A stretch of 64,000 nt of DNA from Microbacterium sp. MF43 (GCF_012847295.1 NZ_JABBDY010000001.1:248001-312000); one strand, 5' to 3'; shown: positions 27,496 to 37,757, counted from the first letter of the stretch. Notes: generated from the letters alone by a model not told the origin. Program-made: numbers and translations.

Positions 27496-27523
27496 TTGGG
27501 AAAGGTCCCCCGGGCCTGATACG
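27496..27523 (+). promoter_or_regulatory. Candidate promoter of the LAATG surface protein
   Basis: TTGGGA (27496-27501) is followed 16 bases later by GATACG (27518-27523). The -10 box is imperfect. It lies between the upstream terminator and the structured leader. Confidence 0.4.
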
Positions 27524-27551
27524 GTGCATCCAAGACGGTTCGCCGTCCGCG

Positions 27552-27772
27552 GTCGTGCGACTGACCATCGCGCTGGGAGACCGCAGCATCTGTGGGTGCC
27601 GGGTCCGGCGTACTACGCCGAGTGGGAAGACGCGCTTCAGCGCGTTGCTGGGAAGACGGCTCCGAGAGGGGCTGTGAGCAGGACGGTGCGTTCGCGCACC
27701 GCTGGGAAGATCGGCGCGTTCTTCGACGCGCCGCTGGGGCGGCGCGGTCGCGCGCCGAGAACTTGGGGAAGG
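27552..27772 (+). ncRNA. Leader RNA with serial hairpins and GCTGGGAAGA linkers
   Basis: This untranslated leader contains GC-rich hairpins in series: GGCG/CGCC at 27607-27619, CGCGC-TTCA-GCGCG at 27631-27644, GGTGCG-TTCG-CGCACC at 27685-27700, GGCGCGT/ACGCGCC at 27713-27732 and GGCGCG-GTCG-CGCGCC at 27741-27756. Most are followed by nearly the same purine-rich linker: GTGGGAAGA at 27622, GCTGGGAAGA at 27647 and 27701, GCTGGGGCGG at 27733, then TTGGGGAAGG, which holds the ribosome site. A first copy, CGCTGGGAGA, is at 27571. The regular hairpin-linker pattern suggests a regulatory RNA. No known class is recognised. Confidence 0.5.
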
Positions 27773-27778
27773 ATTGCT

Positions 27779-29440
27779 GTGCTCAACGCGCGCAAGAACA
27801 AGAAGACGTTCAACGTCTTGGCGGCTGTCACGGTCGCCGCGTCGCTCATCGTCGCTCCGCTGGTGTCAGCCGGCGCGGCGGTCGCCGACGAGGGTCTCAT
27901 CGGTGCCGTCGGGGTGATGGTTCCCGCAACGGCCGCGGCGAACTCGCCGAAGTACTGGGAGAACTACACCGATCACGACGCGACGTGCTACAGCCACGAG
28001 GGCAACTCGGCCCACGGCGCGCTGACCGACGGCGGGAAGACGGTTACGCTGAAGCCGTATCAGGAGTCGTGGCCGGGCGATCACTGGGAGCTGCTCGTCG
28101 TCAAGGCGGGGAACACGAACAATGTGATCGTCCACCCGCAGGCGGGCGTCGCCTACGCGTCTCCGCGCAACAACGGCGGCCAGCAGGCGACCGTGTCTCA
28201 CTGGATCGTCTGCAAGGGCACGGCTCCCGTCACCCAGCCGACCGTCGTCACGCCGACGCTGGACGTGACGCTTCCGACGTGTCTCACGGCCGGCAGCGTG
28301 ACGCGGAGCGAGAACGTCTCGTGGGCCTCGGTCGTGAATCCGGACGGCACCACCACGTGGACCGCATCGCCGCTCGCGGGGACGGTCTTCGCGGACGGCG
28401 TCAAGACGCAGTGGACGGTGCCCAGTCTCGACAAGCTGCCGTCGGACTCCGACGGCTGCCGTCCGACCGAGCCCGAGCCGGAGGTCAGCAGCACCGAGAC
28501 CTCGACCTCTGACTGCACCAGCAAGACCGTCACCGTCACCACGGTCACGACGACGACGTCCTACGTGTGGAGCGAGGGCCAGTGGGTCAAGGCCACGCCC
28601 GAGGTCGTCACCACCACGGCCGAGCGCGCCATGACCGTCGACGAGAAGAAGGACTGCCCTCTCCCCGACACGGTGATCGAGACCTCTCCGTGGCAGGACG
28701 GCGAGTGGGAGTGCGGCGACACGCAGGTGACGCAGACGCGCACCATCACGACCAAGGTGTGGGGATACAACGAGCTCGGCGAACCGGCCGTGACGTCTTC
28801 GCTCGTGACGGAGGAGCAGACTCGCGACCTCACTCAGGCCGAGATCTCCGAGTGCCCGCTCGTGCCGGGCGAGATCCTCGCCAGCTGCATCGGTGACGTG
28901 CCCTACCTCGGGTACGCGGTGACGCTCCCCACCGGGTACATCGACGAGGACCCGAACCCGCTCACGATCACCTTCGTGAATCCGGACGGCGAGGACTACA
29001 CGACCAGCGGCCACGCGCTGTCGGGCTCGGTGCTCTGGCCGGGCGCCTCGGCGACCGACCCGAAGATGTGGCCGGGCTGGGAGATCGTCGACGGCACCTA
29101 CGTCAAGACCGGCGGCAACTTCGGGTGGACGCGCGAGGACATCACCATCCGCTTCCAGGTGAACCCCACCTTCGAGACGGTGGTGCATTACCCGGCGGCG
29201 AGCGCCCTGTGCGCCAATCCGCCGAAGCAGGCGATCAGCCCCGAGACGCCGGACGGGGAGACCCCGACGACGGGGACTCCCGGAACGCCGGCCTCCGACA
29301 CCCCCGACGGCGGCGCCCCCCTCGCCGCGACCGGTGGTGGCGTGAGCCCCATCCTCCCGATCGCCGGTGGCGCAGCCATGATCCTCGGCATCGCCGCAGT
29401 GACCGTGGTCGCCTTCCAGCGCCGTCGGGCGACCTCCTAA
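27779..29440 (+). CDS. LAATG-anchored cell-surface protein
   Basis: The GTG at 27779 follows a GGGGAAGG site and gives a 553-residue protein; longer in-frame versions would run through the structured leader. A signal peptide (about residues 1-37, cleavage near AVA-DEG) precedes an N-terminal domain with two cysteines, then a Thr/Ser/Val-rich segment with repeated TVTVTTVTTTTSY and TQTRTITTKVWGY strands. Residues about 360-485 share WPGA, PGW, VNPT and YPAA landmarks with a module of the upstream giant protein. A Pro/Thr/Gly-rich spacer leads to LAATG (515-519), a hydrophobic helix and an RRR tail. LAxTG is the motif typical of class E sortases. The ligand is unknown. Confidence 0.88.
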   Translation: MLNARKNKKTFNVLAAVTVAASLIVAPLVSAGAAVADEGLIGAVGVMVPATAAANSPKYWENYTDHDATCYSHEGNSAHGALTDGGKTVTLKPYQESWPGDHWELLVVKAGNTNNVIVHPQAGVAYASPRNNGGQQATVSHWIVCKGTAPVTQPTVVTPTLDVTLPTCLTAGSVTRSENVSWASVVNPDGTTTWTASPLAGTVFADGVKTQWTVPSLDKLPSDSDGCRPTEPEPEVSSTETSTSDCTSKTVTVTTVTTTTSYVWSEGQWVKATPEVVTTTAERAMTVDEKKDCPLPDTVIETSPWQDGEWECGDTQVTQTRTITTKVWGYNELGEPAVTSSLVTEEQTRDLTQAEISECPLVPGEILASCIGDVPYLGYAVTLPTGYIDEDPNPLTITFVNPDGEDYTTSGHALSGSVLWPGASATDPKMWPGWEIVDGTYVKTGGNFGWTREDITIRFQVNPTFETVVHYPAASALCANPPKQAISPETPDGETPTTGTPGTPASDTPDGGAPLAATGGGVSPILPIAGGAAMILGIAAVTVVAFQRRRATS

Positions 29441-29518
29441 GGGGTCGGCAGGAGGGGCCGGGATACTCCTCTCTCTCGAGAGCTTCCCCCCGAGCGTCCA
29501 GTGACAGGGGTGTCCCCA

Positions 29519-29546
29519 GGGCGGCCGCGCGCGAGCGCGGCCGCCC
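29519..29546 (+). terminator. Terminator after the LAATG protein
   Basis: A perfect 12-bp GC-rich stem (GGGCGGCCGCGC with its complement) with a GCGA loop is followed by TTCT. Confidence 0.75.
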
Positions 29547-29607
29547 TTCTCCGTCTCGACTCGCCTGGGAAGCAGCCGAGGATAGCGGTCTCGCGACACG
29601 CCCGAGT

Positions 29608-29636
29608 TTGCGACACGCCCGGGCGGCACGTAGACT
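29608..29636 (+). promoter_or_regulatory. Candidate promoter of the S10 operon
   Basis: TTGCGA (29608-29613) and TAGACT (29631-29636) are exactly 17 bases apart. This is the best vegetative promoter match upstream of rpsJ and lies just after the preceding terminator. Confidence 0.7.
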
Positions 29637-29642
29637 AGTGAG

Positions 29643-30003
29643 GTTCCACATTCCGGCGCGTCCTTCGGCGTGCTCCGGATCACTGCCAGGGCAGTGCATA
29701 GGCGGCACCCGGCTGCGGAGTAGACGACTGCTTCTCAGCGCTGGTGCAGGGTCCTAGGCCGCGGGCAGCAGAACCACCACATCTCAAACCCCCTTCATCA
29801 CGAGAGTGTTCCTCTCGCGTGCGAGCGGGAGCGGATGCCGGGAGCGGCGCTTCGGCGCGGCCTCCGGATTGACATCAGAACAGCGGTGCAGCAACGCACT
29901 GCGCAAGCGGTGCAGAAGTGCCATGGCGCGTGAGCGCCACCGTGCGTCCAATGCCTCCGGGGCCTCCGGAACGGTACGACGCGAGAAAGAGAGTGAGCAG
30001 ACA
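29643..30003 (+). promoter_or_regulatory. Long 5' leader of the S10 operon
   Basis: About 360 bases separate the predicted start of transcription from rpsJ. One clear hairpin is CGAGAG-TGTTC-CTCTCG at 29801-29817. In many bacteria the S10 leader is the site of feedback by ribosomal protein L4, but I cannot identify a known L4-binding fold here. A frame in phase with rpsJ is open from 29806, but it lacks a ribosome site and homology. Confidence 0.45.
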
Positions 30004-30312
30004 ATGGCGGGACAGAAGATCCGCATTCGCCTGAAGTCGTACGACCACGCCGGCCTCGACAGCTCGGCGCGCAAGATCGTCGACACCGTGACCCGTGCGG
30101 GCGCGACCGTCGTGGGCCCCGTGCCCCTTCCGACCGAGAAGAACGTCGTGTGCGTCATCCGGTCGCCCCACAAGTACAAGGACAGCCGCGAGCACTTCGA
30201 GATGCGCACCCACAAGCGTCTGATCGACATCATCGACCCGACGCCCAAGGCCGTCGACTCGCTGATGCGCCTTGACCTGCCGGCCGACGTCAACATCGAG
30301 ATCAAGCTCTGA
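30004..30312 (+). CDS. rpsJ: 30S ribosomal protein S10
   Basis: This 102-residue protein is S10, which also acts in transcription antitermination as NusE. It opens [19 protein letters not shown] and carries the conserved VVGPVPLPT and [13 protein letters not shown] segments. The ATG at 30004 follows GAGTGAGCAGAC and gives the family's standard length. It is the first gene of the S10 operon, nine bases before rplC. Confidence 0.97.
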   Translation: MAGQKIRIRLKSYDHAGLDSSARKIVDTVTRAGATVVGPVPLPTEKNVVCVIRSPHKYKDSREHFEMRTHKRLIDIIDPTPKAVDSLMRLDLPADVNIEIKL

Positions 30313-30320
30313 GGTTCGAC

Positions 30321-30980
30321 ATGGCTGACATCAACAACAAGATTTCCAAGGGCCTGCTCGGCACCAAGCTCGGCATGACCCAGGTCTGGGACGAGAACGG
30401 CAAGCTCGTTCCCGTCACCGTCATCGAGGTCGCGCCGAACGTGGTCACCCAGGTTCGCACGCCCGAGAAGGACGGCTACAAGGCCGTCCAGATCGCCTAC
30501 GGCCAGATCGACCCCCGCAAGGTCAACAAGCCGCAGACGGCCCACTTCGAGGCCGCCGGTGTGACCCCGCGTCGTCACCTCACCGAGATCCGCACCGCGG
30601 ATGCCGCTGACTACTCACTCGGTCAGGAGCTCACGGTGGACGGCGTGTTCGAGGCCGGCCAGCGGGTCGACGTCGTGGGCACCAGCAAGGGCAAGGGCAC
30701 CGCAGGTGTCATGAAGCGCCACAACTTCAAGGGCGTCTCCGCTTCGCACGGTGCGCACCGCAACCACCGCAAGCCCGGCTCGATCGGCGCCTCGTCGACC
30801 CCGAGCCGCGTCTTCAAGGGCATGCGCATGGCCGGCCGTATGGGTGGCGAGCGCGTGACCGTCCTCAACCTCACGGTGCACGCCGTTGACGCCGAGAAGG
30901 GTCTGCTGCTCGTCAAGGGCGCCGTCCCCGGCGCGCGCGGCCGCATCGTCTACGTCCGCAACGCAGTGAAGGGTGCCTGA
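30321..30980 (+). CDS. rplC: 50S ribosomal protein L3
   Basis: This 219-residue protein is L3, an early assembly protein of the large subunit whose long loop reaches the peptidyl transferase centre. The conserved [14 protein letters not shown] and the loop [17 protein letters not shown] are visible. The glutamine that many bacteria methylate in this loop is not in its usual place here (a His-rich HGAHRNH stretch is seen). It follows rpsJ and precedes rplD by four bases. Confidence 0.96.
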   Translation: MADINNKISKGLLGTKLGMTQVWDENGKLVPVTVIEVAPNVVTQVRTPEKDGYKAVQIAYGQIDPRKVNKPQTAHFEAAGVTPRRHLTEIRTADAADYSLGQELTVDGVFEAGQRVDVVGTSKGKGTAGVMKRHNFKGVSASHGAHRNHRKPGSIGASSTPSRVFKGMRMAGRMGGERVTVLNLTVHAVDAEKGLLLVKGAVPGARGRIVYVRNAVKGA

Positions 30981-30984
30981 TCAC

Positions 30985-31647
30985 ATGGCTGACTCGACTC
31001 TCGCGCTCGACGTCGTGAAGGCAGACGGCAAGAAGGCCGGCTCGGTTGAGCTGCCCGCCGCTCTGTTCGACGTCAAGACGAACATCCCGCTCATCCACCA
31101 GGTCGTCGTGGCGCAGCGCGCCGCGGCTCGCCAGGGCACCCACTCGACCAAGCGTCGCGGTGAGGTCTCCGGTGCCGGCCGCAAGCCCTTCAAGCAGAAG
31201 GGCACGGGTAACGCCCGTCAGGGTTCGATCCGCGCGCCGCACATGACCGGCGGTGGCATCGTGCACGGCCCCAAGCCGCGCGACTACTCGCAGCGCACGC
31301 CCAAGAAGATGATCGCCGCCGCCCTGCTGGGCGCGCTCAGCGACCGCGCTCGCGGCGACCGCCTGCACATCGTCGACTCGTTCGGCATCGAGGGCGCACC
31401 GTCGACCAAGGCCGCTGCCGCGGTCCTCGCGACGCTCGCCCCGACCAAGAACGTGCTGGTCGTCATCACCCGTGACGACGAGCTCAGCATCCTGAGCGTG
31501 CGCAACCTCGCGTACGTCCACGTGCTGTACTCCGACCAGCTCAACGCCTACGACGTGCTCGTCTCGGACGACATCGTCTTCACCAAGGCCGCCTTCGACG
31601 CCTTCGTCGCGTCCAAGACCGGCGCCACCGAGGAGGTCTCGGCATGA
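30985..31647 (+). CDS. rplD: 50S ribosomal protein L4
   Basis: This 220-residue protein is L4, which binds 23S rRNA, lines the exit tunnel and in several bacteria represses the S10 operon. The ATG at 30985 is preferred over the ATG at 30973, which lies inside the rplC stop region. The extended loop with [19 protein letters not shown] is present. It overlaps rplW by four bases (ATGA). Confidence 0.96.
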   Translation: MADSTLALDVVKADGKKAGSVELPAALFDVKTNIPLIHQVVVAQRAAARQGTHSTKRRGEVSGAGRKPFKQKGTGNARQGSIRAPHMTGGGIVHGPKPRDYSQRTPKKMIAAALLGALSDRARGDRLHIVDSFGIEGAPSTKAAAAVLATLAPTKNVLVVITRDDELSILSVRNLAYVHVLYSDQLNAYDVLVSDDIVFTKAAFDAFVASKTGATEEVSA

Positions 31648-31943
31648 CCACCGTCAACAAGGACCCGCGCGACATCATCCTGAAGCCGGTCGTCTCCGAG
31701 AAGAGCTACGGGCTCATCGACGAGGGCAAGTACACGTTCCTCGTGGACCCGCGCGCCTCGAAGACCGAGATCAAGCTCGCGATCGAGAAGATCTTCGGCG
31801 TCAAGGTCGCTGCGGTCAACACGATCAACCGCGTCGGCAAGGCCCGCCGCACCCGCTTCGGCACCGGCAAGCGCAAGGACACCAAGCGCGCCATCGTGAC
31901 CCTGAAGTCGGGCACCATCGACATCTTCACGGCAGTCGGCTGA
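31644..31943 (+). CDS. rplW: 50S ribosomal protein L23
   Basis: This 99-residue protein is L23, located at the tunnel exit, where it docks trigger factor and the signal recognition particle. Typical segments are [12 protein letters not shown] near the N-terminus and the basic loop [20 protein letters not shown]. The ATGA overlap with rplD implies coupled translation. Confidence 0.96.
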   Translation: MTTVNKDPRDIILKPVVSEKSYGLIDEGKYTFLVDPRASKTEIKLAIEKIFGVKVAAVNTINRVGKARRTRFGTGKRKDTKRAIVTLKSGTIDIFTAVG

Positions 31944-31967
31944 CGGTCGGGATAGAGGACTAGAGAT

Positions 31968-32807
<840 letters not shown>

Positions 32808-32819
32808 GAGTAGAGGAAG

Positions 32820-33101
32820 ATGCCACGCAGTCTTAAGAAGGGCCCCTTCGTCGACGAGCACCTGCTTCGCAAGGTCGCCTCGCAGAACGAAGCCGGCACG
32901 AAGAACGTCATCAAGACGTGGTCGCGTCGCTCGATGATCGTCCCCGCCATGCTGGGTCACACGATCGCCGTGCACGACGGTCGCAAGCACATCCCCGTGT
33001 TCGTGACCGAGACCATGGTCGGACACAAGCTGGGCGAGTTCGCGCCCACCCGCACCTTCCGCGGCCACGAGAAGGACGACAAGAAGGGCCGTCGCCGCTG
33101 A
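32820..33101 (+). CDS. rpsS: 30S ribosomal protein S19
   Basis: This 93-residue protein is S19, a 30S head protein that contacts S13 and the A-site side of the ribosome. It opens [16 protein letters not shown] and has [20 protein letters not shown] and [13 protein letters not shown], all diagnostic. It lies 12 bases after rplB, with GGAAG as its ribosome site. Confidence 0.97.
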   Translation: MPRSLKKGPFVDEHLLRKVASQNEAGTKNVIKTWSRRSMIVPAMLGHTIAVHDGRKHIPVFVTETMVGHKLGEFAPTRTFRGHEKDDKKGRRR

Positions 33102-33126
33102 CGCGGGGACGAAAGAGGAGAGAGAA

Positions 33127-33525
33127 ATGGTGGAGTCCATCGCACGCGTGCGACACATCCGCGTGACCCCTCAGAAGGCTCGTCGTGTCGTCGCCCTCAT
33201 CAAGGGCAAGCAGGCTGAGGAGGCCCTGGCCATCCTCAAGTTCGCGCCGCAGGGTGCGAGCGAGCCGATCTACAAGCTCGTCGCCTCGGCGATCGCGAAC
33301 GCTCGCGTGAAGGCCGACAAGGATGGCGAGTACCTGGACGAGCAGGACCTGTACGTGAAGAACGCGTACGTCGACGAGGGCACGACGCTCAAGCGTTTCC
33401 AGCCCCGCGCCCAGGGTCGCGCGTTCCAGATCAAGAAGCGCACGAGCCACATCACGGTCGTGCTCTCGACGCCCGAGGTCGCCGAGGCGGCCCCGGCTGC
33501 CAAGACGAAGAAGGCGAGCAAGTAA
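33127..33525 (+). CDS. rplV: 50S ribosomal protein L22
   Basis: This 132-residue protein is L22, whose beta-hairpin lines the exit tunnel and is a known site of macrolide resistance. It has the [16 protein letters not shown] opening and the [20 protein letters not shown] and THITVVL-like strands. A short Ala/Lys-rich tail extends beyond the usual end. The ATG follows AAAGAGGAGAG, and the stop overlaps the rpsC start by one base. Confidence 0.96.
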   Translation: MVESIARVRHIRVTPQKARRVVALIKGKQAEEALAILKFAPQGASEPIYKLVASAIANARVKADKDGEYLDEQDLYVKNAYVDEGTTLKRFQPRAQGRAFQIKKRTSHITVVLSTPEVAEAAPAAKTKKASK

Positions 33526-34277
33526 TGGGCCAGAAGGTCAACCCGTACGGCTTCCGCCTCGGCATCACCACGGACCACGTGTCGCGTTGGTTCTCGGACT
33601 CGACGAAGCCCGGACAGCGCTACGCCGACTACGTGGCCGAGGACATCAAGATCCGTCGTCTGCTGACGACCTCGCTCGACCGCGCAGGCGTCAGCAACAT
33701 CGAGATCGAGCGCACCCGTGACCGCGTTCGCGTCGACATCCACACCGCCCGCCCGGGCATCGTGATCGGTCGTCGCGGCGCCGAGGCCGAGCGCATCCGC
33801 GCCGACCTCGAGAAGCTCACCGGCAAGCAGATCCAGCTGAACATCCTCGAGGTCAAGAACCCCGAGGCCGACGCTCAGCTCGTCGCGCAGGGCATCGCCG
33901 AGCAGCTCAGCGCTCGCGTGGCGTTCCGCCGCGCGATGCGCAAGGGCCTGCAGGGCGCGCAGCGCGCCGGCGCCAAGGGCGTTCGCATCCAGGTCTCCGG
34001 CCGCCTCGGCGGCGCCGAGATGAGCCGCTCGGAGTTCTACCGCGAGGGTCGTGTGCCGCTGCACACGCTGCGCGCGAACATCGACTACGGCTTCTACGAG
34101 GCGAAGACCACCTTCGGCCGCATCGGCGTGAAGGTCTGGATCTACAAGGGCGACCTGACCAACAAGGAGCTCGCGCGCGAGCAGGCCAACGCGCCCAAGT
34201 CGGACCGTCGTCGCGACGACCGTCCGCGCCGTGGCCCGCGCAACGAGGCCCCCGTCGCAGAAGGAGCATCGGCGTAA
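33525..34277 (+). CDS. rpsC: 30S ribosomal protein S3
   Basis: This 250-residue protein is S3, part of the mRNA entry channel and helicase. It opens [15 protein letters not shown]. The KH domain has [20 protein letters not shown], and the C-terminal domain has [27 protein letters not shown] charged tail of about 35 residues is rich in Arg and Asp. It is coupled to its neighbours by one-base stop/start overlaps. Confidence 0.97.
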   Translation: MGQKVNPYGFRLGITTDHVSRWFSDSTKPGQRYADYVAEDIKIRRLLTTSLDRAGVSNIEIERTRDRVRVDIHTARPGIVIGRRGAEAERIRADLEKLTGKQIQLNILEVKNPEADAQLVAQGIAEQLSARVAFRRAMRKGLQGAQRAGAKGVRIQVSGRLGGAEMSRSEFYREGRVPLHTLRANIDYGFYEAKTTFGRIGVKVWIYKGDLTNKELAREQANAPKSDRRRDDRPRRGPRNEAPVAEGASA

Positions 34278-34696
34278 TGCTTATCCCCCGCAAGGTCAAG
34301 TACCGCAAGCAGCACCACCCCAAGCGCGATGGCCAGGCCACCGGCGGCACGAAGGTCTCCTTCGGCGAGTTCGGCATCCAGGCACTCACGCCCGCTTACG
34401 TGACGAACCGTCAGATCGAGTCCGCTCGTATCGCGATGACCCGTCACATCAAGCGTGGCGGCAAGGTGTGGATCAACATCTACCCCGACCGTCCCCTCAC
34501 CAAGAAGCCGGCCGAGACCCGCATGGGTTCCGGTAAGGGTTCGCCCGAGTGGTGGGTCGCAAACGTCAAGCCGGGTCGCGTCCTCTTCGAGGTCGCCGGC
34601 GTCAACGAGCAGCTCGCTCGTGAGGCCCTGACCCGTGCCATCCACAAGCTGCCTCTCAAGGCACGCATCATCAAGCGCGAGGAGGGCGACGCGTAA
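34277..34696 (+). CDS. rplP: 50S ribosomal protein L16
   Basis: This 139-residue protein is L16, which contacts the A-site tRNA elbow on the large subunit. It opens [19 protein letters not shown] and carries [20 protein letters not shown] and the [20 protein letters not shown] segment. Its length is standard. One-base overlaps join it to rpsC and rpmC. Confidence 0.97.
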   Translation: MLIPRKVKYRKQHHPKRDGQATGGTKVSFGEFGIQALTPAYVTNRQIESARIAMTRHIKRGGKVWINIYPDRPLTKKPAETRMGSGKGSPEWWVANVKPGRVLFEVAGVNEQLAREALTRAIHKLPLKARIIKREEGDA

Positions 34697-35010
34697 TGGC
34701 GATCGGCACCAAGACGCTCGCTCCGAGCGAGCTCGACACGTTCGAAGACCAGCGCCTCGTCGAGGAGCTGCGCAAGGCCAAGGAAGAGCTGTTCAACCTG
34801 CGCTTCCAGTCGGCCACCGGCCAGCTCGAGAGCCACGGCCGCATCCGTGCGGTCAAGCGCGACATCGCGCGGCTCTACACCGTGATCCGTGAGCGCGAGC
34901 TCGGCATCCGTGCCACGCCCGCGCCGCTGGAGACCGCGACGAAGGCGAAGAAGACGAAGGCCAAGAAGGCGGATGCCGCCGACGAGGCCGCGAAGGAAGA
35001 GGCTGAGTGA
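34696..35010 (+). CDS. rpmC: 50S ribosomal protein L29 with C-terminal extension
   Basis: This 104-residue protein is L29, a small helical protein at the tunnel exit near L23. The core (about residues 8-75) has [24 protein letters not shown] and [21 protein letters not shown]. After it comes a Lys/Ala-rich tail ([18 protein letters not shown]) of about 30 residues that most L29 proteins, 60-75 residues long, lack. The stop overlaps the rpsQ start (TGATG). Confidence 0.95.
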   Translation: MAIGTKTLAPSELDTFEDQRLVEELRKAKEELFNLRFQSATGQLESHGRIRAVKRDIARLYTVIRERELGIRATPAPLETATKAKKTKAKKADAADEAAKEEAE

Positions 35011-35354
35011 TGGCCACCACGAAGAAGACCGCGGCCGAGGCCGAGGTCAAGGAGCAGGTCGCCGGCCACGAGTCGGCCGCGCACGATGTGCGCGACGCCA
35101 ACGCCCGTGGCTACCGCAAGGCCCGCCGCGGGTATGTGGTCAGCGACAAGATGGACAAGACGATCGTCGTCGAGGTCGAGGACCGCGTGAAGCACCCCCT
35201 CTACGGCAAGGTCATCCGTCGCACGTCGAAGGTCAAGGCGCACGACGAGGGCAACACCGCCGGCATCGGCGACCTCGTCCTCATCAACGAGACCCGTCCG
35301 CTGAGCGCGACCAAGCGCTGGCGCCTGGTCGAGATCCTCGAGAAGGCCAAGTAA
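35010..35354 (+). CDS. rpsQ: 30S ribosomal protein S17 with N-terminal extension
   Basis: This 114-residue protein is S17, an early 16S-binding protein. The ATG at 35010 shares a base with the rpmC stop. A charged extension of about 35 residues ([16 protein letters not shown] to ARGYRKARR) precedes the core, which begins [19 protein letters not shown] and includes [21 protein letters not shown]. Ordinary S17 has 80-95 residues. Coupling to rpmC makes the extended start credible. Confidence 0.95.
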   Translation: MATTKKTAAEAEVKEQVAGHESAAHDVRDANARGYRKARRGYVVSDKMDKTIVVEVEDRVKHPLYGKVIRRTSKVKAHDEGNTAGIGDLVLINETRPLSATKRWRLVEILEKAK

Positions 35355-35388
35355 GCCTCCGGCTTGCTTGGAACCCAAGGAGTAAAAA

Positions 35389-35757
35389 GTGATTCAGCAG
35401 GAATCCCGCCTCAAGGTCGCCGACAACACCGGCGCCAAGGAGCTGCTCACGATCCGCGTGCTCGGTGGCTCGCAGCGCCGGTACGCCGGTCTGGGCGACA
35501 TCATCGTGGCCACGGTCAAGGATGCGATCCCGGGCGGAAACGTCAAGAAGGGCGACGTGGTCAAGGCCGTCGTCGTCCGCACTGTCAAGCAGACCCGTCG
35601 TCCCGACGGTTCCTACATCAAGTTCGACGAGAACGCCGCCGTCATCCTGAAGAACGACGGGGAGCCCCGCGGCACCCGCATCTTCGGACCGGTCGGTCGT
35701 GAGCTTCGCGACAAGAAGTTCATGAAGATCGTCTCGCTCGCACCGGAGGTGATCTGA
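35389..35757 (+). CDS. rplN: 50S ribosomal protein L14
   Basis: This 122-residue protein is L14, which forms an inter-subunit bridge. It starts with GTG after CAAGGAG and opens [42 protein letters not shown] and the closing [14 protein letters not shown] are diagnostic. Its length is standard. It heads the spc portion of the cluster. Confidence 0.97.
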   Translation: MIQQESRLKVADNTGAKELLTIRVLGGSQRRYAGLGDIIVATVKDAIPGGNVKKGDVVKAVVVRTVKQTRRPDGSYIKFDENAAVILKNDGEPRGTRIFGPVGRELRDKKFMKIVSLAPEVI

Positions 35758-35761
35758 CCCC

Positions 35762-36121
35762 ATGGCCAAGATCAAGAAGGGCGACCTCGTTCAGGTCATC
35801 TCGGGCGCCAAGCCCGAGCGCGGCGGTGACCGCGGTAAGCAGGGCAAGGTCCTCGAGGTCCTCGTCGAGCAGAACCGCGTCATCGTCGAGGGCGTGAACT
35901 ACGTCACCAAGCACAACCGTGTCGGCCAGAGCCAGCGCGGCACCAAGACGGGCGGCATCGAGACGATGGAAGCCCCGATCCACATCTCCAACGTCGCGCT
36001 CGTCGACCCCTCGACCAAGAAGCCGACCCGCGTCGGCCACCGCATCGAGGAGCAGACGAAGGACGGCGTCAAGCGCACCGTCCGCGTGCGCTACGCCAAG
36101 AAGTCAGGCAAGGACCTCTGA
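35762..36121 (+). CDS. rplX: 50S ribosomal protein L24
   Basis: This 119-residue protein is L24, an assembly initiator of the large subunit. It has the KOW motif near the N-terminus ([20 protein letters not shown], then [11 protein letters not shown]) and the [20 protein letters not shown] segment. It lies four bases after rplN and two bases before rplE. Confidence 0.97.
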   Translation: MAKIKKGDLVQVISGAKPERGGDRGKQGKVLEVLVEQNRVIVEGVNYVTKHNRVGQSQRGTKTGGIETMEAPIHISNVALVDPSTKKPTRVGHRIEEQTKDGVKRTVRVRYAKKSGKDL

Positions 36122-36123
36122 AT

Positions 36124-36714
36124 ATGAGCACCGCCACTGCCGTGGAGGCTGGCAAGATCCAGCCCCGCCTGAAGCAGAAGTACAACACCGAGATCAAGAG
36201 TCAGCTGCAGGACGAGTTCGGCTACGCCAACGTCATGCAGATCCCCGGTCTCGTCAAGGTCGTGGTGAACACCGGTGTCGGCGAGGCAGCTCGCGACAGC
36301 AAGGTGATCGATGGTGCGGTCGACGACCTCACCAAGATCACCGGGCAGAAGCCGGTCGTCACCAAGGCCCGCAAGTCCATCGCCCAGTTCAAGCTGCGCG
36401 AGGGTCAGGCCATCGGCGCGCACGTCACCCTTCGCGGTGACCGTGCGTGGGAGTTCATCGACCGCCTGGTCAACCTCGCTCTGCCCCGCATCCGCGACTT
36501 CCGCGGTCTGTCGGCCAAGCAGTTCGACGGCCACGGCAACTACACCTTCGGTCTCCAGGAGCAGTCGGTGTTCCACGAGATCGACCAGGACAAGATCGAC
36601 CGCGTCCGCGGGTTCGACATCACCATCGTGACGTCGGCCAAGACGGATGCCGAAGGCCGTGCGCTGCTGCGCCACCTCGGCTTCCCGTTCCGCGGCGAGG
36701 ACGCCCAGGCCTGA
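36124..36714 (+). CDS. rplE: 50S ribosomal protein L5
   Basis: This 196-residue protein is L5, which binds 5S rRNA and contacts P-site tRNA. The segments [39 protein letters not shown] and [19 protein letters not shown] are diagnostic. A short N-terminal extension ([11 protein letters not shown]) precedes the core. It is followed not by rpsN, as in the classical spc order, but by a hairpin and then rpsH. Confidence 0.97.
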   Translation: MSTATAVEAGKIQPRLKQKYNTEIKSQLQDEFGYANVMQIPGLVKVVVNTGVGEAARDSKVIDGAVDDLTKITGQKPVVTKARKSIAQFKLREGQAIGAHVTLRGDRAWEFIDRLVNLALPRIRDFRGLSAKQFDGHGNYTFGLQEQSVFHEIDQDKIDRVRGFDITIVTSAKTDAEGRALLRHLGFPFRGEDAQA

Positions 36715-36724
36715 GCCGAAGAGT

Positions 36725-36748
36725 CCCGGGAGCCATCCGGCTCCCGGG
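36725..36748 (+). terminator. Hairpin in the rplE-rpsH gap
   Basis: A perfect 10-bp stem (CCCGGGAGCC, loop ATCC, GGCTCCCGGG) begins ten bases after the rplE stop. The gap of 99 bases holds no gene; it is the slot where rpsN normally sits. It may act as an attenuator or RNA-processing site within the operon. Confidence 0.55.
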
Positions 36749-36813
36749 GCACTCATCGAAGGTCGCCTGTCGTGTAACGGCAGCCGAAACCTCATGAACA
36801 AAGGAAACAGCAA

Positions 36814-37212
36814 ATGACAATGACAGACCCGGTCGCAGACATGCTGACCCGTCTGCGCAACGCGAACTCGGCGCACCACGACACCGTGTCGCTGCCGAGC
36901 TCGAAGCTCAAGACGCACATCGCCGAGATCCTCCAGCAGGAGGGCTACATCTCCGGCTGGGAGGTCTCCGACGCCCGTGTCGGCCAGACCCTCACGCTGA
37001 CGCTGAAGTACGGCCCGAACCGCGAGCGTTCGATCGCCGGCATCAAGCGCGTCTCGAAGCCCGGCCTGCGCGTCTACGCGAAGTCGACCGAGATCCCCCG
37101 CGTCCTCGGCGGCCTCGGCGTCGCGATCCTGTCCACCTCCTCCGGTCTTCTCACCGACCGCCAGGCCGAGCAGAAGGGCGTGGGTGGGGAAGTCCTCGCC
37201 TACGTGTGGTGA
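36814..37212 (+). CDS. rpsH: 30S ribosomal protein S8
   Basis: This 132-residue protein is S8, which binds the 16S central domain and in several bacteria represses the spc operon. It opens [20 protein letters not shown]; a second ATG six bases on could also serve as start. The AAGGAAAC site fits the first. The closing [20 protein letters not shown]-type segment (here [13 protein letters not shown]) and VLAYVW are diagnostic. Confidence 0.97.
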   Translation: MTMTDPVADMLTRLRNANSAHHDTVSLPSSKLKTHIAEILQQEGYISGWEVSDARVGQTLTLTLKYGPNRERSIAGIKRVSKPGLRVYAKSTEIPRVLGGLGVAILSTSSGLLTDRQAEQKGVGGEVLAYVW

Positions 37213-37218
37213 TCTGAC

Positions 37219-37755
37219 ATGTCGCGAATCGGACGTCTTCCCATCGACATCCCCGCCGGCGTGACCGTTTCGGTCGACGGCCAGGATGTCGCAGTCAAGG
37301 GCCCCAAGGGCGAGCTCAAGCTCACCGTGGCGCGCCCCATCGAGGTCAAGGTCGAGGAGGGCCAGGTCGTCGTGACCCGTCCCGACGACGAGCGCTCGTC
37401 GCGTTCGCTGCACGGCCTGACCCGCACGCTCATCAACAACAACATCATCGGCGTCACCCAGGGCTACACCAAGGGCCTCGAGGTCGTCGGAACGGGTTAC
37501 CGCGTGGCTCAGAAGGGCAGCTCGATCGAGTTCGCCCTCGGCTTCTCGCACCCCGTTCTCGTCGACCCGCCCGCGGGGATCTCGTTCACGGTCGAAGGCA
37601 ACAACAAGGTCACCGTGAGCGGCATCGACAAGCAGGCCGTCGGCGAGGCGGCTGCGAACATCCGCAAGATCCGCAAGCCCGAGCCGTACAAGGGCAAGGG
37701 TGTGCGTTACGCGGGCGAGGTCGTCCGCCGCAAGGCCGGAAAGGCTGGTAAGTAA
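37219..37755 (+). CDS. rplF: 50S ribosomal protein L6
   Basis: This 178-residue protein is L6, near the factor-binding site of the large subunit. It opens [20 protein letters not shown], with [12 protein letters not shown] in the first half and the C-terminal signature [20 protein letters not shown]. Its length is standard. It lies six bases after rpsH and two bases before rplR. Confidence 0.97.
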   Translation: MSRIGRLPIDIPAGVTVSVDGQDVAVKGPKGELKLTVARPIEVKVEEGQVVVTRPDDERSSRSLHGLTRTLINNNIIGVTQGYTKGLEVVGTGYRVAQKGSSIEFALGFSHPVLVDPPAGISFTVEGNNKVTVSGIDKQAVGEAAANIRKIRKPEPYKGKGVRYAGEVVRRKAGKAGK

Positions 37756-37757
37756 CC

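Noticed and set aside
27500-27780. tRNA gene or classical riboswitch in the gap before the LAATG protein
   Set aside because: No cloverleaf, anticodon loop or known aptamer core was found; the hairpins are short and serial.
29806-30003. N-terminal extension of rpsJ through the leader
   Set aside because: S10 has a fixed length of about 102 residues; the extension has no homology and no ribosome site.
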